Assembly: GCA_903881065.1 (NCBI GenBank)
Contig: CAIRRW010000518.1
Coordinates: 1-6,090, forward strand
Origin: an uncultured Bacteroidota bacterium
GTDB taxonomy: Bacteria; Bacteroidota; Bacteroidia; 2-12-FULL-35-15
DNA: 6,090 bases
Direction: 5' to 3'
The notes beneath the pieces were generated by a model that saw only the letters and a list, made by a program, of their open reading frames with translations, had not been told where the DNA came from and did no database searches. Shown in pieces: positions 1-5,952 of the stretch. Numbering within the stretch: the first letter of the stretch is position 1; each line of letters begins with the position of its first letter. The translations under genes were made by a program, and so were the position numbers.

Positions 1-228
1 AGCGCCCTTATATTTAGAAGTGTCTTTCTTGTTTGTATTTAAATAGTAGTCAACCGTACCGACACCTTTCCACGGCTCAGCATTTTTTATATCAGTTGAT
101 TTATTTCTATGGAATTCGAAACTTGGATTAGGAACAAGGTTGACTCCGATGTTCTGTGCAGTGGCAATAGAAGTAAACAATAAAAGTATACCAAATAAAT
201 AAACCTCACCGCATACTACCTTCTTTAA
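1..228 (-). CDS. Secreted protein, N-terminal part only (runs off left edge); start unresolved
   Basis: The minus-strand frame is open from just after the hemE stop to the window edge. It encodes a clear signal-peptide core (VYLFGILLLFTSIATAQ, about 204 to 154) followed by NIGVNLVPNPSFEF and then a PW...VDYY stretch. An 'NLVPNPSFE' opening right after the signal peptide is common in Bacteroidota envelope and OmpA-like or adhesin-like proteins, but the functional part lies outside the window, so no function is assigned. No in-frame ATG or GTG lies upstream of the hydrophobic core. The left-hand bound used here (codons Leu-Lys-Lys-Val-Val at 228 to 214) is chosen because a Lys-Lys n-region would suit a signal peptide, although its first codon is TTA. 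The nearby ATG at 214 is in another frame and meets TGA two codons later. Either a one-base error or mutation, or an unusual start, is needed. That it is a real gene is fairly sure; its 5' end is not. Confidence 0.6.
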
Positions 229-282
229 ATAAAAGAGGGTGGAGCCGGATTGTGATGTATTTTTCTTTGTTGGTTTGATATT

Positions 283-1302
283 TTAAAATCTATATTCTTT
301 AATGGTATCAACAAAAAGTTTTACTTTATCAACTTCCAAATCGGGATATAAGCCATGACCGAGATTGGCGATATGACGATGCGGGCCAAATTGCTGAAGC
401 ATTTTTATGGCTTCCCTTTTTATTGTATCATTGTCGGAATAAAGTAAACATGGATCCATATTGCCTTGTAAGGTTTTTGTGTTGCCAATCATTTCGCGCG
501 ATTCGGCAATATCCATTGTCCAATCCAGACCGATAGTATCACAATTAAGCAGCCCCATTTTTCTTCTTGCAAAATGTGCGTCCTTTGCAAACACTGTAAA
601 AGGTACTTCTTTGAAGGCATCGCAAATCTGTGAAATATATTTTAAAGCAAACTCATCGTATTGCGATGGTGATAATGCACCAGCCCAGCTATCGAATAAC
701 TGAAGCATGTCAGCACCTGCAGCCACCTGTCCTTTCATATAATTAATAGTGCTGTCGGTTATTTTCTGTAATAACAAATGTGCTAAATTGGGTTGTGTGT
801 AAAGGAACTTCTTTGCTTTTGAAAACGTTTTGCTGCCGCTTCCTTCAATCATATAAGAGAAGATTGTCCACGGTGCGCCTGCGAAACCTATTAGTGGCAC
901 TCGGCCGTTCAATTCTTTTTTGGTAAGTTTAATAGCATCAATTACATACTGCAAATCTTCCGGCTGTGCTATACGAAGCTGCAAAATATCTTCCTTGGTT
1001 TTAATTGTTTTCTCGAACCACGGACCTTTTGCTTCTATCATTTGGTAAGGCAATCCCATTGCTTCGGGTATTACAAGTATATCAGAAAATATAATTGCTG
1101 CATCCACATCGAAAGCATCTACCGGCTGAATGGTTACTTCACAGGCAAATTCAGGTGTTTCTACCAGTTCTTTAAATCCGCCCATTTTTGAACGAACTTT
1201 TCTGTATTCGGGCAAGACTCTGCCTGCCTGGCGCATCAACCATACAGGTGTTCGTTCTACTTTCTCTCCGCGAGCTGCTCTTAATATTAAATCGTTTTTC
1301 AT
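283..1302 (-). CDS. hemE: Uroporphyrinogen decarboxylase
   Basis: This cytosolic enzyme removes the four acetate carboxyl groups of uroporphyrinogen III to give coproporphyrinogen III in haem biosynthesis. The 339-residue length is normal for bacterial HemE. The N-terminal signature PVWLMRQAGR (residues 19-28) carries the substrate-binding arginines R24 and R28. The catalytic Asp is D74 in FSDIL, the second family signature GFAGAPWTIFSYMIEG (139-154) contains the conserved Tyr Y150, and the C-terminal LGHGLYPD supplies the conserved His H316. These correspond to human R37, R41, D86, Y164 and H339. The ATG start places the first signature at the usual distance from the N-terminus. No other haem gene is visible, and the gene is divergent from the NTF2-like gene with 129 bp between. 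The downstream secreted-protein frame begins directly after its TAA. No convincing promoter box was found upstream. The identification is secure. Confidence 0.97.
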   Translation of the reverse strand: MKNDLILRAARGEKVERTPVWLMRQAGRVLPEYRKVRSKMGGFKELVETPEFACEVTIQPVDAFDVDAAIIFSDILVIPEAMGLPYQMIEAKGPWFEKTIKTKEDILQLRIAQPEDLQYVIDAIKLTKKELNGRVPLIGFAGAPWTIFSYMIEGSGSKTFSKAKKFLYTQPNLAHLLLQKITDSTINYMKGQVAAGADMLQLFDSWAGALSPSQYDEFALKYISQICDAFKEVPFTVFAKDAHFARRKMGLLNCDTIGLDWTMDIAESREMIGNTKTLQGNMDPCLLYSDNDTIKREAIKMLQQFGPHRHIANLGHGLYPDLEVDKVKLFVDTIKEYRF

Positions 1303-1410
1303 AAATTCAAATCCTGATATTTTAAATTCTAATTTGTAATCGGTAAAAATAGCAATAACTATTGGGTATAAAACATTTTATAAATTTAAAGTTATAACGT
1401 ATTTTTCAAC

Positions 1411-1418
1411 TATCTTTG
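1411..1418 (+). promoter_or_regulatory. Putative -7 box (TAnnTTTG) for the NTF2-like gene
   Basis: TATCTTTG matches the Bacteroidota primary-sigma -7 consensus TAnnTTTG exactly. It ends 13 bases before the ATG at 1432, so the transcript leader would be only about 7 bases, A-rich (AAAAAATAATC region). The -33 element is weak: only a TTTA at 1385-1388 lies at about the right spacing. The box lies in the divergent region shared with hemE. Confidence 0.45.
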
Positions 1419-1431
1419 AGAAAAAATAATC

Positions 1432-1812
1432 ATGTCGATAAAAGAAAATGCAGAAATTACATTTAAGTGGTTCGATGCTTTTAATGAGCATGACATTGAA
1501 AAACTTCTTGAATTGTATCACGAAGATGCAGACCATTACAGCCCGAAATTAAAGATTCGATATGCCGAATCGAATGGAATTATTAAAGGCAAAGATGCCT
1601 TGCGCAATTGGTGGAATGATGCTTTTGAGCGACTGCCGAGTTTGCGATACTACATTATTTCGTTGACGGTGAATAGTGATTTTGTTTTGATGGCGTACAA
1701 AAGAATTGTGAATAATGAGGAAGATATGGAGGTGAATGAAGTGCTTAATATTAAGGACGGACTTATTGTATCATCAGCCATTGTTGATTCGCACGTTACT
1801 GCCGGAAGATAG
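1432..1812 (+). CDS. SnoaL-like / nuclear transport factor 2 (NTF2) family protein
   Basis: This 126-residue protein has the single-domain alpha+beta cone fold pattern of the SnoaL/NTF2-like superfamily. It starts with an amphipathic helix (NAEITFKWFDAFNEHDIEKLLELYHEDADHY style, residues 6-36), where 'F..fn.hD...l..ly.eDa' is the typical opening. A 'G.i.Gkdalr.ww..af...P.l' segment (about 49-71) follows, then the beta strands of the sheet. Family members include polyketide cyclases, isomerases and many proteins of unknown role, so no substrate can be named. There is no signal peptide, which suggests a cytosolic protein. It is the only plus-strand gene here and stands alone with its own apparent promoter. 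Its TAG stop directly abuts the stop codon of the convergent S4-domain gene with no base between them. The fold assignment is good; the function is unknown. Confidence 0.85.
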   Translation: MSIKENAEITFKWFDAFNEHDIEKLLELYHEDADHYSPKLKIRYAESNGIIKGKDALRNWWNDAFERLPSLRYYIISLTVNSDFVLMAYKRIVNNEEDMEVNEVLNIKDGLIVSSAIVDSHVTAGR

Positions 1813-2019
1813 TTACTCTACACTTATTTTTTGTTTGTTGTATTCAACGCTGTCCCCAGGGCGTATTTTATTACGTTTTCTACTTTCAATTTCCCCGTTT
1901 ACTTTTACTGTATTATTATCAATTACTGCATTTGCTTCAGCACCATTGGCTACCCAGCCAATTGCCTTAATTAATTGATTGAGGTGTATGTATTCTCCTT
2001 TTATTTTAAATGTTTCCAT
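1813..2019 (-). CDS. Small S4-domain RNA-binding protein (YbcJ/YaaA-like)
   Basis: This 68-residue protein is essentially one S4 RNA-binding domain. It has 'iHLNQLIKAIGWVANGAEANAVID' (about 11-35), then the typical turn 'NTVKVNGEIESRKRNKIRPGDSVEY' (about 36-60), in which V-x-V-N-G-E-x-x-x-R-x-x-K-I-x-x-G-D is the hallmark. The length matches the stand-alone E. coli YbcJ and B. subtilis YaaA type, which are thought to bind structured RNA, probably ribosome-related. The ATG at 2019 is 5 bp downstream of the exosortase stop, so co-transcription or translational coupling with the exosortase is likely, although a functional link is not evident. It ends the minus-strand cluster and converges on the NTF2-like gene with zero spacing, leaving no room for a separate terminator. 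Confidence 0.9.
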   Translation of the reverse strand: METFKIKGEYIHLNQLIKAIGWVANGAEANAVIDNNTVKVNGEIESRKRNKIRPGDSVEYNKQKISVE

Positions 2020-2024
2020 ATATT

Positions 2025-2534
2025 TTATCTTTTAGATAGCTTATTTACCCATAGTATCCAGAGCATAAAAATAAAAGCATAAATAATTAAAGTAAAAGTA
2101 TAAGTATGATTAAATTCTGTCCAGGCTCTACTATGAACATCAATTATTGCCAAACCAACGATACGAAAAACATTTAACATTTCTATACATGAAATCCCTA
2201 AAATGATGTAAATGATCTTTAATTTCCAATTTCCTTTGTAAGCTACTATGAACCCAGTGAATAATGCAAACATAGCTATTCCGTTACAATTGTCACCTAT
2301 CCATAATCCTCCACTTCCATCTATCCCAATTAACCTATCTCCTCCTGAGAAAACGGTGTAGTTAAATAATTCCAATATCCACTTGCTTATCCCAATAGAT
2401 TTGTCTATCACAAATAAATCCAGAGTTTCAAGAGGATGTAGCCATAAATCATAGACACAATACCAAGAAATATAGAAAATAAATATAAAAAAAAGAAATT
2501 TTACAGTAGGATTCTTAACTAAAGAAAGATTCAT
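2025..2534 (-). CDS. Exosortase/archaeosortase-family transpeptidase-like membrane protein
   Basis: Exosortases are integral-membrane cysteine enzymes that recognise a short C-terminal motif plus transmembrane helix plus basic tail on secreted proteins, and are believed to cleave and transfer them. All three family residues are visible in order: Cys83 in GDNCNGIAMFALFTGF, Arg124 in LNVFRIVGL, and His143 in EFNHTYTF. The 169-residue protein is hydrophobic throughout, with likely membrane helices near 11-31, 85-99, 105-131 and 145-163. It is short compared with the larger proteobacterial EpsH-type enzymes but in the range of compact Bacteroidota family members. It begins 26 bp after a small gene whose C-terminal tail looks like an exosortase target, supporting a dedicated enzyme-substrate pair. 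A strong hairpin with a U-tract lies just before its start, so expression probably depends on read-through. The exact subfamily (for example XrtF, N, X or Y) cannot be decided from the sequence alone. Confidence 0.88.
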   Translation of the reverse strand: MNLSLVKNPTVKFLFFIFIFYISWYCVYDLWLHPLETLDLFVIDKSIGISKWILELFNYTVFSGGDRLIGIDGSGGLWIGDNCNGIAMFALFTGFIVAYKGNWKLKIIYIILGISCIEMLNVFRIVGLAIIDVHSRAWTEFNHTYTFTLIIYAFIFMLWILWVNKLSKR

Positions 2535-2542
2535 TCTCTTGT

Positions 2543-2581
2543 AAAAAAAAGAACAATCCCTTATGAGGGATTGTTCTTTTT
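2543..2581 (-). terminator. Perfect 16-bp hairpin with U-tract overlapping the substrate gene's stop, before the exosortase
   Basis: Arms 2546-2561 and 2566-2581 are perfectly complementary around a 4-base loop (2562-2565). The core reads GAACAATCCCT-CATA-AGGGATTGTTC on the minus strand and is followed by eight T, of which five can pair with the A-tract upstream. The upstream arm consists of the last codons of the 78-residue precursor (Lys-Lys-Asn-Asn-Pro-Ser), and its TAA begins in the loop. On sequence grounds it is an intrinsic terminator for minus-strand transcription. It sits inside an apparent operon, nine bases before the exosortase ATG, so it may be a partial terminator or attenuator, or an mRNA 3'-end stabiliser. 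The A-tract on the other side would allow termination on the plus strand too, but no plus-strand gene reaches it. Confidence 0.85.
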
Positions 2582-2797
2582 AGAAAGGTCATATATTTTT
2601 TTACCTCCATAAGCAGCACCTGCAAATATTAGTAGACTAACACCACCATCAAGAGGAATAGGGCAAGGGGGATAAGGGCCTCCACATGGGGTGGCATGGC
2701 CTCCGCCACCTCCCATACCTGCAAAAATATCATTTACAAATAATGGCGAACCAATTAAGCATAGTATCAGTGATATTTTAAGAAGATTTTTTTTCAT
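2561..2797 (-). CDS. Small secreted precursor with PID-CTERM-like C-terminal sorting tail; likely exosortase substrate
   Basis: The 78-residue product has three parts. Residues 1-26 form a signal peptide (MKKNLLKISLILCLIG...DIFA, likely cut after A26). Residues 27-47 are a Gly/Pro-rich segment with an 'MGGGGGH' run and two cysteines, C38 and C45, framing CGGPYPPC. Residues 46-78 are a tripartite tail: motif PIPLDGG (46-52), a short hydrophobic stretch (VSLLIFAGAAYG, 53-64), then basic KK (66-67) and KK (73-74). This motif, transmembrane segment and basic tail is the architecture of exosortase targets, and the P-x-D-G-G...A-G-A-A-Y-G-x-K-K pattern resembles the Bacteroidota signal known as PID-CTERM. 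The adjacent exosortase gene supports this. C13 is inside the hydrophobic core without a lipobox, so it is not a lipoprotein. After both cuts only about 25 residues would remain. The role of the mature peptide is unknown. Confidence 0.85.
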   Translation of the reverse strand: MKKNLLKISLILCLIGSPLFVNDIFAGMGGGGGHATPCGGPYPPCPIPLDGGVSLLIFAGAAYGGKKIYDLSKKNNPS

Positions 2798-2824
2798 AAC
2801 TACAGTCTTGTTTTTTATAGAATT

Positions 2825-5245
2825 TTATTTTACAAATTTTTTAACTATTGTTTCTTTTTCAGATTCAATTTTTACCAGATACAATCCACTAAACCCTTCA
2901 GGTAAATAAATGTTGACGGATTGGTTGAAAGCCGCCACATTTATTGGTTCAATAATTGTTTGCCCTAATAAATTTACTACGGTAATTTTTGTATTTGTGG
3001 TTTCATTCAGATTAAAATTAATAATATTTCCAAAACTAGCAGGTAATATTTGAGAATTGTTCTCATAATTTGATACACTAATATTATCTATTCCAAGTAC
3101 TGACCTGCAATTACCAGATTTGCGGAAATGAATTAAAAAACGGTTTGCATTATCACCTGTATTTAATCTAAAAGAATATGTTGGTTGAGCTTTCAAATCA
3201 ATAATTTTATTTAATAATTTATCTTCAAGAGAAATACAACTATAATCACCTAACTTATCAAACCCGTTCGCGTCAATTTTATAATATCCAGAAATACCAA
3301 CTGTAGTTGATATTGGCATATCATAGCTTTCATCATTCGCATTAAAAATATCAATAATTGATTTGGCGCTTCCTATTGTAGTGTAAATAGCTGGTGTTTC
3401 CTTTAGCGGGCTCTTCCTAAAACAATGATCCATTCCAACATCGTAACCATCAGTTGCATTTTCCGATACACCCACTTTTAAAGTAGTATAATAAGGAGTA
3501 CTGTTATCTGCACTTGAAATTTTCAGAGTGAAATACTTTTGGTCTATGTTTGATCTTATGTCACTAGTAGTAGCACTTGTTTTTGCGCTTTCAGGTATAT
3601 GTAAAGTTGGGCTTGATCCTGTTGGATAAACCCAAAAACCTTGGGTAGAACCAATTACAGTTCCTGTTCCAACATTATGATCCACATAGCTACCCGAAGA
3701 CGCCTCAAACATATCCATTAAAGGATCAAGGTTAGAGGATGCAGTATGAACAGCATCCCAAGAGATACTAGAAGCAAATGGATTACCTACTAAATTTGAA
3801 CTGTATGACAACGCAGGAGAATAGCCGATTTGACTTGAGAAATCCTGATCCCCATAAGTTGGAACACCTACTGTTGTTAATGTCGTATTCGGTAAAGGAG
3901 TAGTATAATTGAAACCACCACTTAAATAAACTTCAAACCCTACACCTGGTGTTAGAGTGGTACTTGATGACGTTACAGAAACAAAATCATTTAAAGATTC
4001 ATCCCAAGTGAACTGTGTAGGAACTGCGCCTCCCGGAATATCAACATATGTTACATATGTTAATTCAGCAGCCCAATCTGCAAAAGTTGATGCTTGCACA
4101 GGAGATGATAAATCCGCCCAAGTTGCAGATCTACCAGAAATATATCTCTCAATAATAAAATTGCCATATATATCACAACCGCTTGCTACTGGTGCTATTC
4201 TGGCTGTTTTTGTTGCATTTGAGATTAAAGTAAAACTATTTCCATTTGTGTTAAATGTTCCACTAGTCATTGTTAAAACATCATTCAGAACATAGCTTCC
4301 TGAAGTAATTGAAACAGCACCAGTTCCAGTATGAGCTACGGTTATTTGTTCAAAGGTTCCTCCTCCGGTAATAGATTGTGCTGTTGTACCGTTAAAGGTA
4401 ACCGAATGACCTGCACTTGCAGTAAATGTTCCTGTACTGCTCCAATTACCTCCCACAGTAACATTATAATTATTGGAGTTTAAAGTTACACCGGTAGCAA
4501 TGCCAAGCGTTTTTGCAAGCACCAAATTTTGCTGTAAAGTCTTTGTTCCAATAACTTGTATTGTTAAGTTGTAATATCCAGCTGTTGTTAAAGGTACATT
4601 TCCCGTTGCATAGTTCAAAATAACAGTATTTGTAGATGGTGAAGCATCAAAAGTACCATATCCAGAAACCATAAAACCATTAACATTAAGAGTTAAGGTT
4701 TTTGTATTCGTCCAATGTGCTTTAGCTGCGCCGGCGTCAGCTTCAATAGTGAAATTTCCCATTGTATACGTTCCCTGATTATTAACAGAGCCTATGTTAG
4801 ATATTGTTGTGGTTGCACTTGGCTTGGATATGGTTGAAGATGCACTAATAGAGCAAGCAGCATTGAAATAATAATTAACAATTGATGCCACTGTACCAGT
4901 AACTGTAATTGTTGATCCTGCTCCTGAGAATTTCAGTGTTCCTGCTGAGGTAGCGGATTCTGTCCCCGTTAAGGTGTAATTTCCATTAACAGTAAGCGTT
5001 GTTGCTGCAGTAAATTTTAAATTGCCTCCCGAACTAACAGTTAAATTTGCACACGCTTCCGTTCCAGTTACACTTACCGTGTGCCCACTTAGGATTGTAA
5101 TGTTATCGCCTGCTACAGGAAGACCTGCGGGAGTCCATGTGGTAGTTGTACTCCAATTACCACTGCCTGTTGATGACCTATTTGTACTAAATGCATTTAT
5201 TGAAACGCAAACGACAAAAATACTAAGTATTATTAATTTTTTCAT
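2825..5245 (-). CDS. Large secreted beta-repeat protein with T9SS type A C-terminal sorting domain
   Basis: The ATG at 5245 gives an 806-residue protein with a clean signal peptide (MKKLIILSIFVVCVSINAF, cut near residue 20). A G8-like opening follows (GNWSTTTTWTPAGLPVAGDN, about 29-48, with 'ILSGHTVSV' after it). Next comes a long Ser/Thr/Gly-rich stretch of short beta-strand repeats (about 65-345, 'LTVNGNYTLTG', 'VTVGGNWSSTGTF' type units). A segment with IIERYISG...DLSSPV (about 364-382) is typical of Bacteroidota surface proteins. The last 74 residues (about 733-806), with 'TKITVVNLLGQTI' and 'GLYLVKIESEKETIVKKFVK', form a T9SS type A sorting domain. It directs export across the outer membrane and surface attachment or release. 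The usual 'PNP' near the start of that domain is absent (ILPASFGN instead). It is the first gene of the cluster with the small precursor and exosortase, with an apparent promoter 36 bases upstream. It is probably a structural or adhesive surface protein; no catalytic domain was seen. Confidence 0.9.
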   Translation of the reverse strand: MKKLIILSIFVVCVSINAFSTNRSSTGSGNWSTTTTWTPAGLPVAGDNITILSGHTVSVTGTEACANLTVSSGGNLKFTAATTLTVNGNYTLTGTESATSAGTLKFSGAGSTITVTGTVASIVNYYFNAACSISASSTISKPSATTTISNIGSVNNQGTYTMGNFTIEADAGAAKAHWTNTKTLTLNVNGFMVSGYGTFDASPSTNTVILNYATGNVPLTTAGYYNLTIQVIGTKTLQQNLVLAKTLGIATGVTLNSNNYNVTVGGNWSSTGTFTASAGHSVTFNGTTAQSITGGGTFEQITVAHTGTGAVSITSGSYVLNDVLTMTSGTFNTNGNSFTLISNATKTARIAPVASGCDIYGNFIIERYISGRSATWADLSSPVQASTFADWAAELTYVTYVDIPGGAVPTQFTWDESLNDFVSVTSSSTTLTPGVGFEVYLSGGFNYTTPLPNTTLTTVGVPTYGDQDFSSQIGYSPALSYSSNLVGNPFASSISWDAVHTASSNLDPLMDMFEASSGSYVDHNVGTGTVIGSTQGFWVYPTGSSPTLHIPESAKTSATTSDIRSNIDQKYFTLKISSADNSTPYYTTLKVGVSENATDGYDVGMDHCFRKSPLKETPAIYTTIGSAKSIIDIFNANDESYDMPISTTVGISGYYKIDANGFDKLGDYSCISLEDKLLNKIIDLKAQPTYSFRLNTGDNANRFLIHFRKSGNCRSVLGIDNISVSNYENNSQILPASFGNIINFNLNETTNTKITVVNLLGQTIIEPINVAAFNQSVNIYLPEGFSGLYLVKIESEKETIVKKFVK

Positions 5246-5280
5246 GGTATTCAATTTTTATTGTAAATCTATTAATCGTA

Positions 5281-5288
5281 CAAATGTA
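5281..5288 (-). promoter_or_regulatory. Putative -7 box (TAnnTTTG) driving the T9SS protein/exosortase cluster
   Basis: On the minus strand TACATTTG matches the Bacteroidota -7 consensus. It lies 35 bases upstream of the ATG at 5245, giving a predicted leader of about 30 bases (A/T-rich, no Shine-Dalgarno). A recognisable TTG-type -33 element is missing at 19-23 bases upstream (only an ATTTTAA there). The box is embedded in a GTAC-N4-GTAC inverted repeat (5278-5289). It is the only consensus box noticed upstream of the four-gene cluster. Confidence 0.5.
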
Positions 5289-5394
5289 CAAAAAAGTTGT
5301 ATTAAAATCCCCTTAAAGTGAAATTCTATTATAAAGATACCAATTAATCGTTAAAGGTTGCATTAGGAAGCAAAGAATTCTAATAAAAGGCAAT

Positions 5395-5952
5395 TTAAAT
5401 ACTCTTTAGTACCTCATCACTCAAAGGACTTACGGATGAAGAATAAAACTTTATCAATTCGCCCTTCTCATTAATTAGATATTTACAGAAATTCCAATCC
5501 GGAAATTGTGTATTCCAGCCGTTTTGCTGTTTATCTGTTAGCCATTTATAAAGTATATTTTGATTTGCTCCAATCACGTCTGACTTTTCAAACAACGGAA
5601 AAGTTACTCCATAATTTTTAATACAGAAAGCTAATATCTCATTATTGCTTGCAGGTTCCTGACCGCCAAAATTATTCGAAGGAAATCCAAGAATAATTAA
5701 TTTATCTTTACACTCCTCATATAATTGTTGCAAATCATCATATTGCGGCGTATAACCACATGCTGATGCGGTATTTACAACCATTATCTTTTTCCCTTTA
5801 TAAATTGAAAAATCAATTTCCTTTCCAACAATTGATTTCAGTTTGAAATCAAAAAACGATTTTGCATTTACAGGCATCTTTAAATTATTTGGTCTTGTTC
5901 TTACTTTTTTATTTCTTATTAGTAAAAGCAGCTGGTAAATTAATTTTTTCAT
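5395..5952 (-). CDS. Glutathione peroxidase-family thiol peroxidase (Cys type)
   Basis: Members reduce hydrogen peroxide and organic hydroperoxides; bacterial Cys forms are mostly thioredoxin-dependent. The catalytic tetrad is complete: peroxidatic Cys65 in NTASACGYTPQY, Gln98 in FPSNNFGGQEP, and Trp153-Asn154 in DWNFCKY. Cys110 in 'NNEILAFCIKNYGVTFP' is at the place of the resolving Cys of two-Cys, thioredoxin-linked members, so the enzyme probably does not need glutathione. The usual 'FPCNQF' is FPSNNF here. The protein has 185 residues, with about 25 more at the N-terminus than a minimal GPx domain. This extension (MKKLIYQLLLLIRNKK...) is mildly hydrophobic and basic, either a weak membrane anchor or leader. 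Met26 (MPVNAKSFFDF) is a credible alternative start giving a cytosolic protein. The gene is separated by 149 bp from the downstream T9SS gene and is probably transcribed alone. Confidence 0.92.
   Translation of the reverse strand: MKKLIYQLLLLIRNKKVRTRPNNLKMPVNAKSFFDFKLKSIVGKEIDFSIYKGKKIMVVNTASACGYTPQYDDLQQLYEECKDKLIILGFPSNNFGGQEPASNNEILAFCIKNYGVTFPLFEKSDVIGANQNILYKWLTDKQQNGWNTQFPDWNFCKYLINEKGELIKFYSSSVSPLSDEVLKSI

Noticed and set aside
280..289. ATTTTAAAAT palindrome at the hemE stop as a terminator
   Set aside because: It is only A/T with no GC stem and no following U-tract on the minus strand.
461..1339. Plus-strand open frames antisense to hemE (461-703 and 1130-1339)
   Set aside because: hemE is certain on the other strand and these translations show no recognisable family features.
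1303..1431. Promoter for hemE in the divergent region (candidates TATTTTTA and TAACTTTA on the minus strand)
   Set aside because: Both miss the final G of TAnnTTTG and lack a -33 element at the proper spacing, so neither can be called.
1736..1978. Plus-strand frame overlapping the end of the NTF2-like gene and antisense to the S4 gene
   Set aside because: It overlaps two well-supported genes and looks like no known family.
2720..2797. Lipoprotein interpretation of the small precursor because of Cys13
   Set aside because: Cys13 sits within the hydrophobic core (LILCLIG) without the L-x-x-C context at a cleavage site; a signal peptidase I site after A26 fits better.
2691..2909. Plus-strand frame across the small precursor and the end of the T9SS gene, starting with a proline run
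   Set aside because: The proline run is the antisense reading of the precursor's glycine codons; no promoter or homologue-like motif was seen.
5246..5254. Upstream TTG start for the T9SS-sorted protein, adding three residues
   Set aside because: The ATG at 5245 gives a standard Met-Lys-Lys signal peptide; the TTG adds only Met-Asn-Thr in front and has no supporting ribosome site.
3957..5321. Plus-strand open frames opposite the T9SS-sorted protein (3957-4295 and 5022-5321)
   Set aside because: They lie antisense to a clearly coding gene, have no domain-like composition and no promoter; they are by-products of its Thr/Ser/Gly-rich codons.
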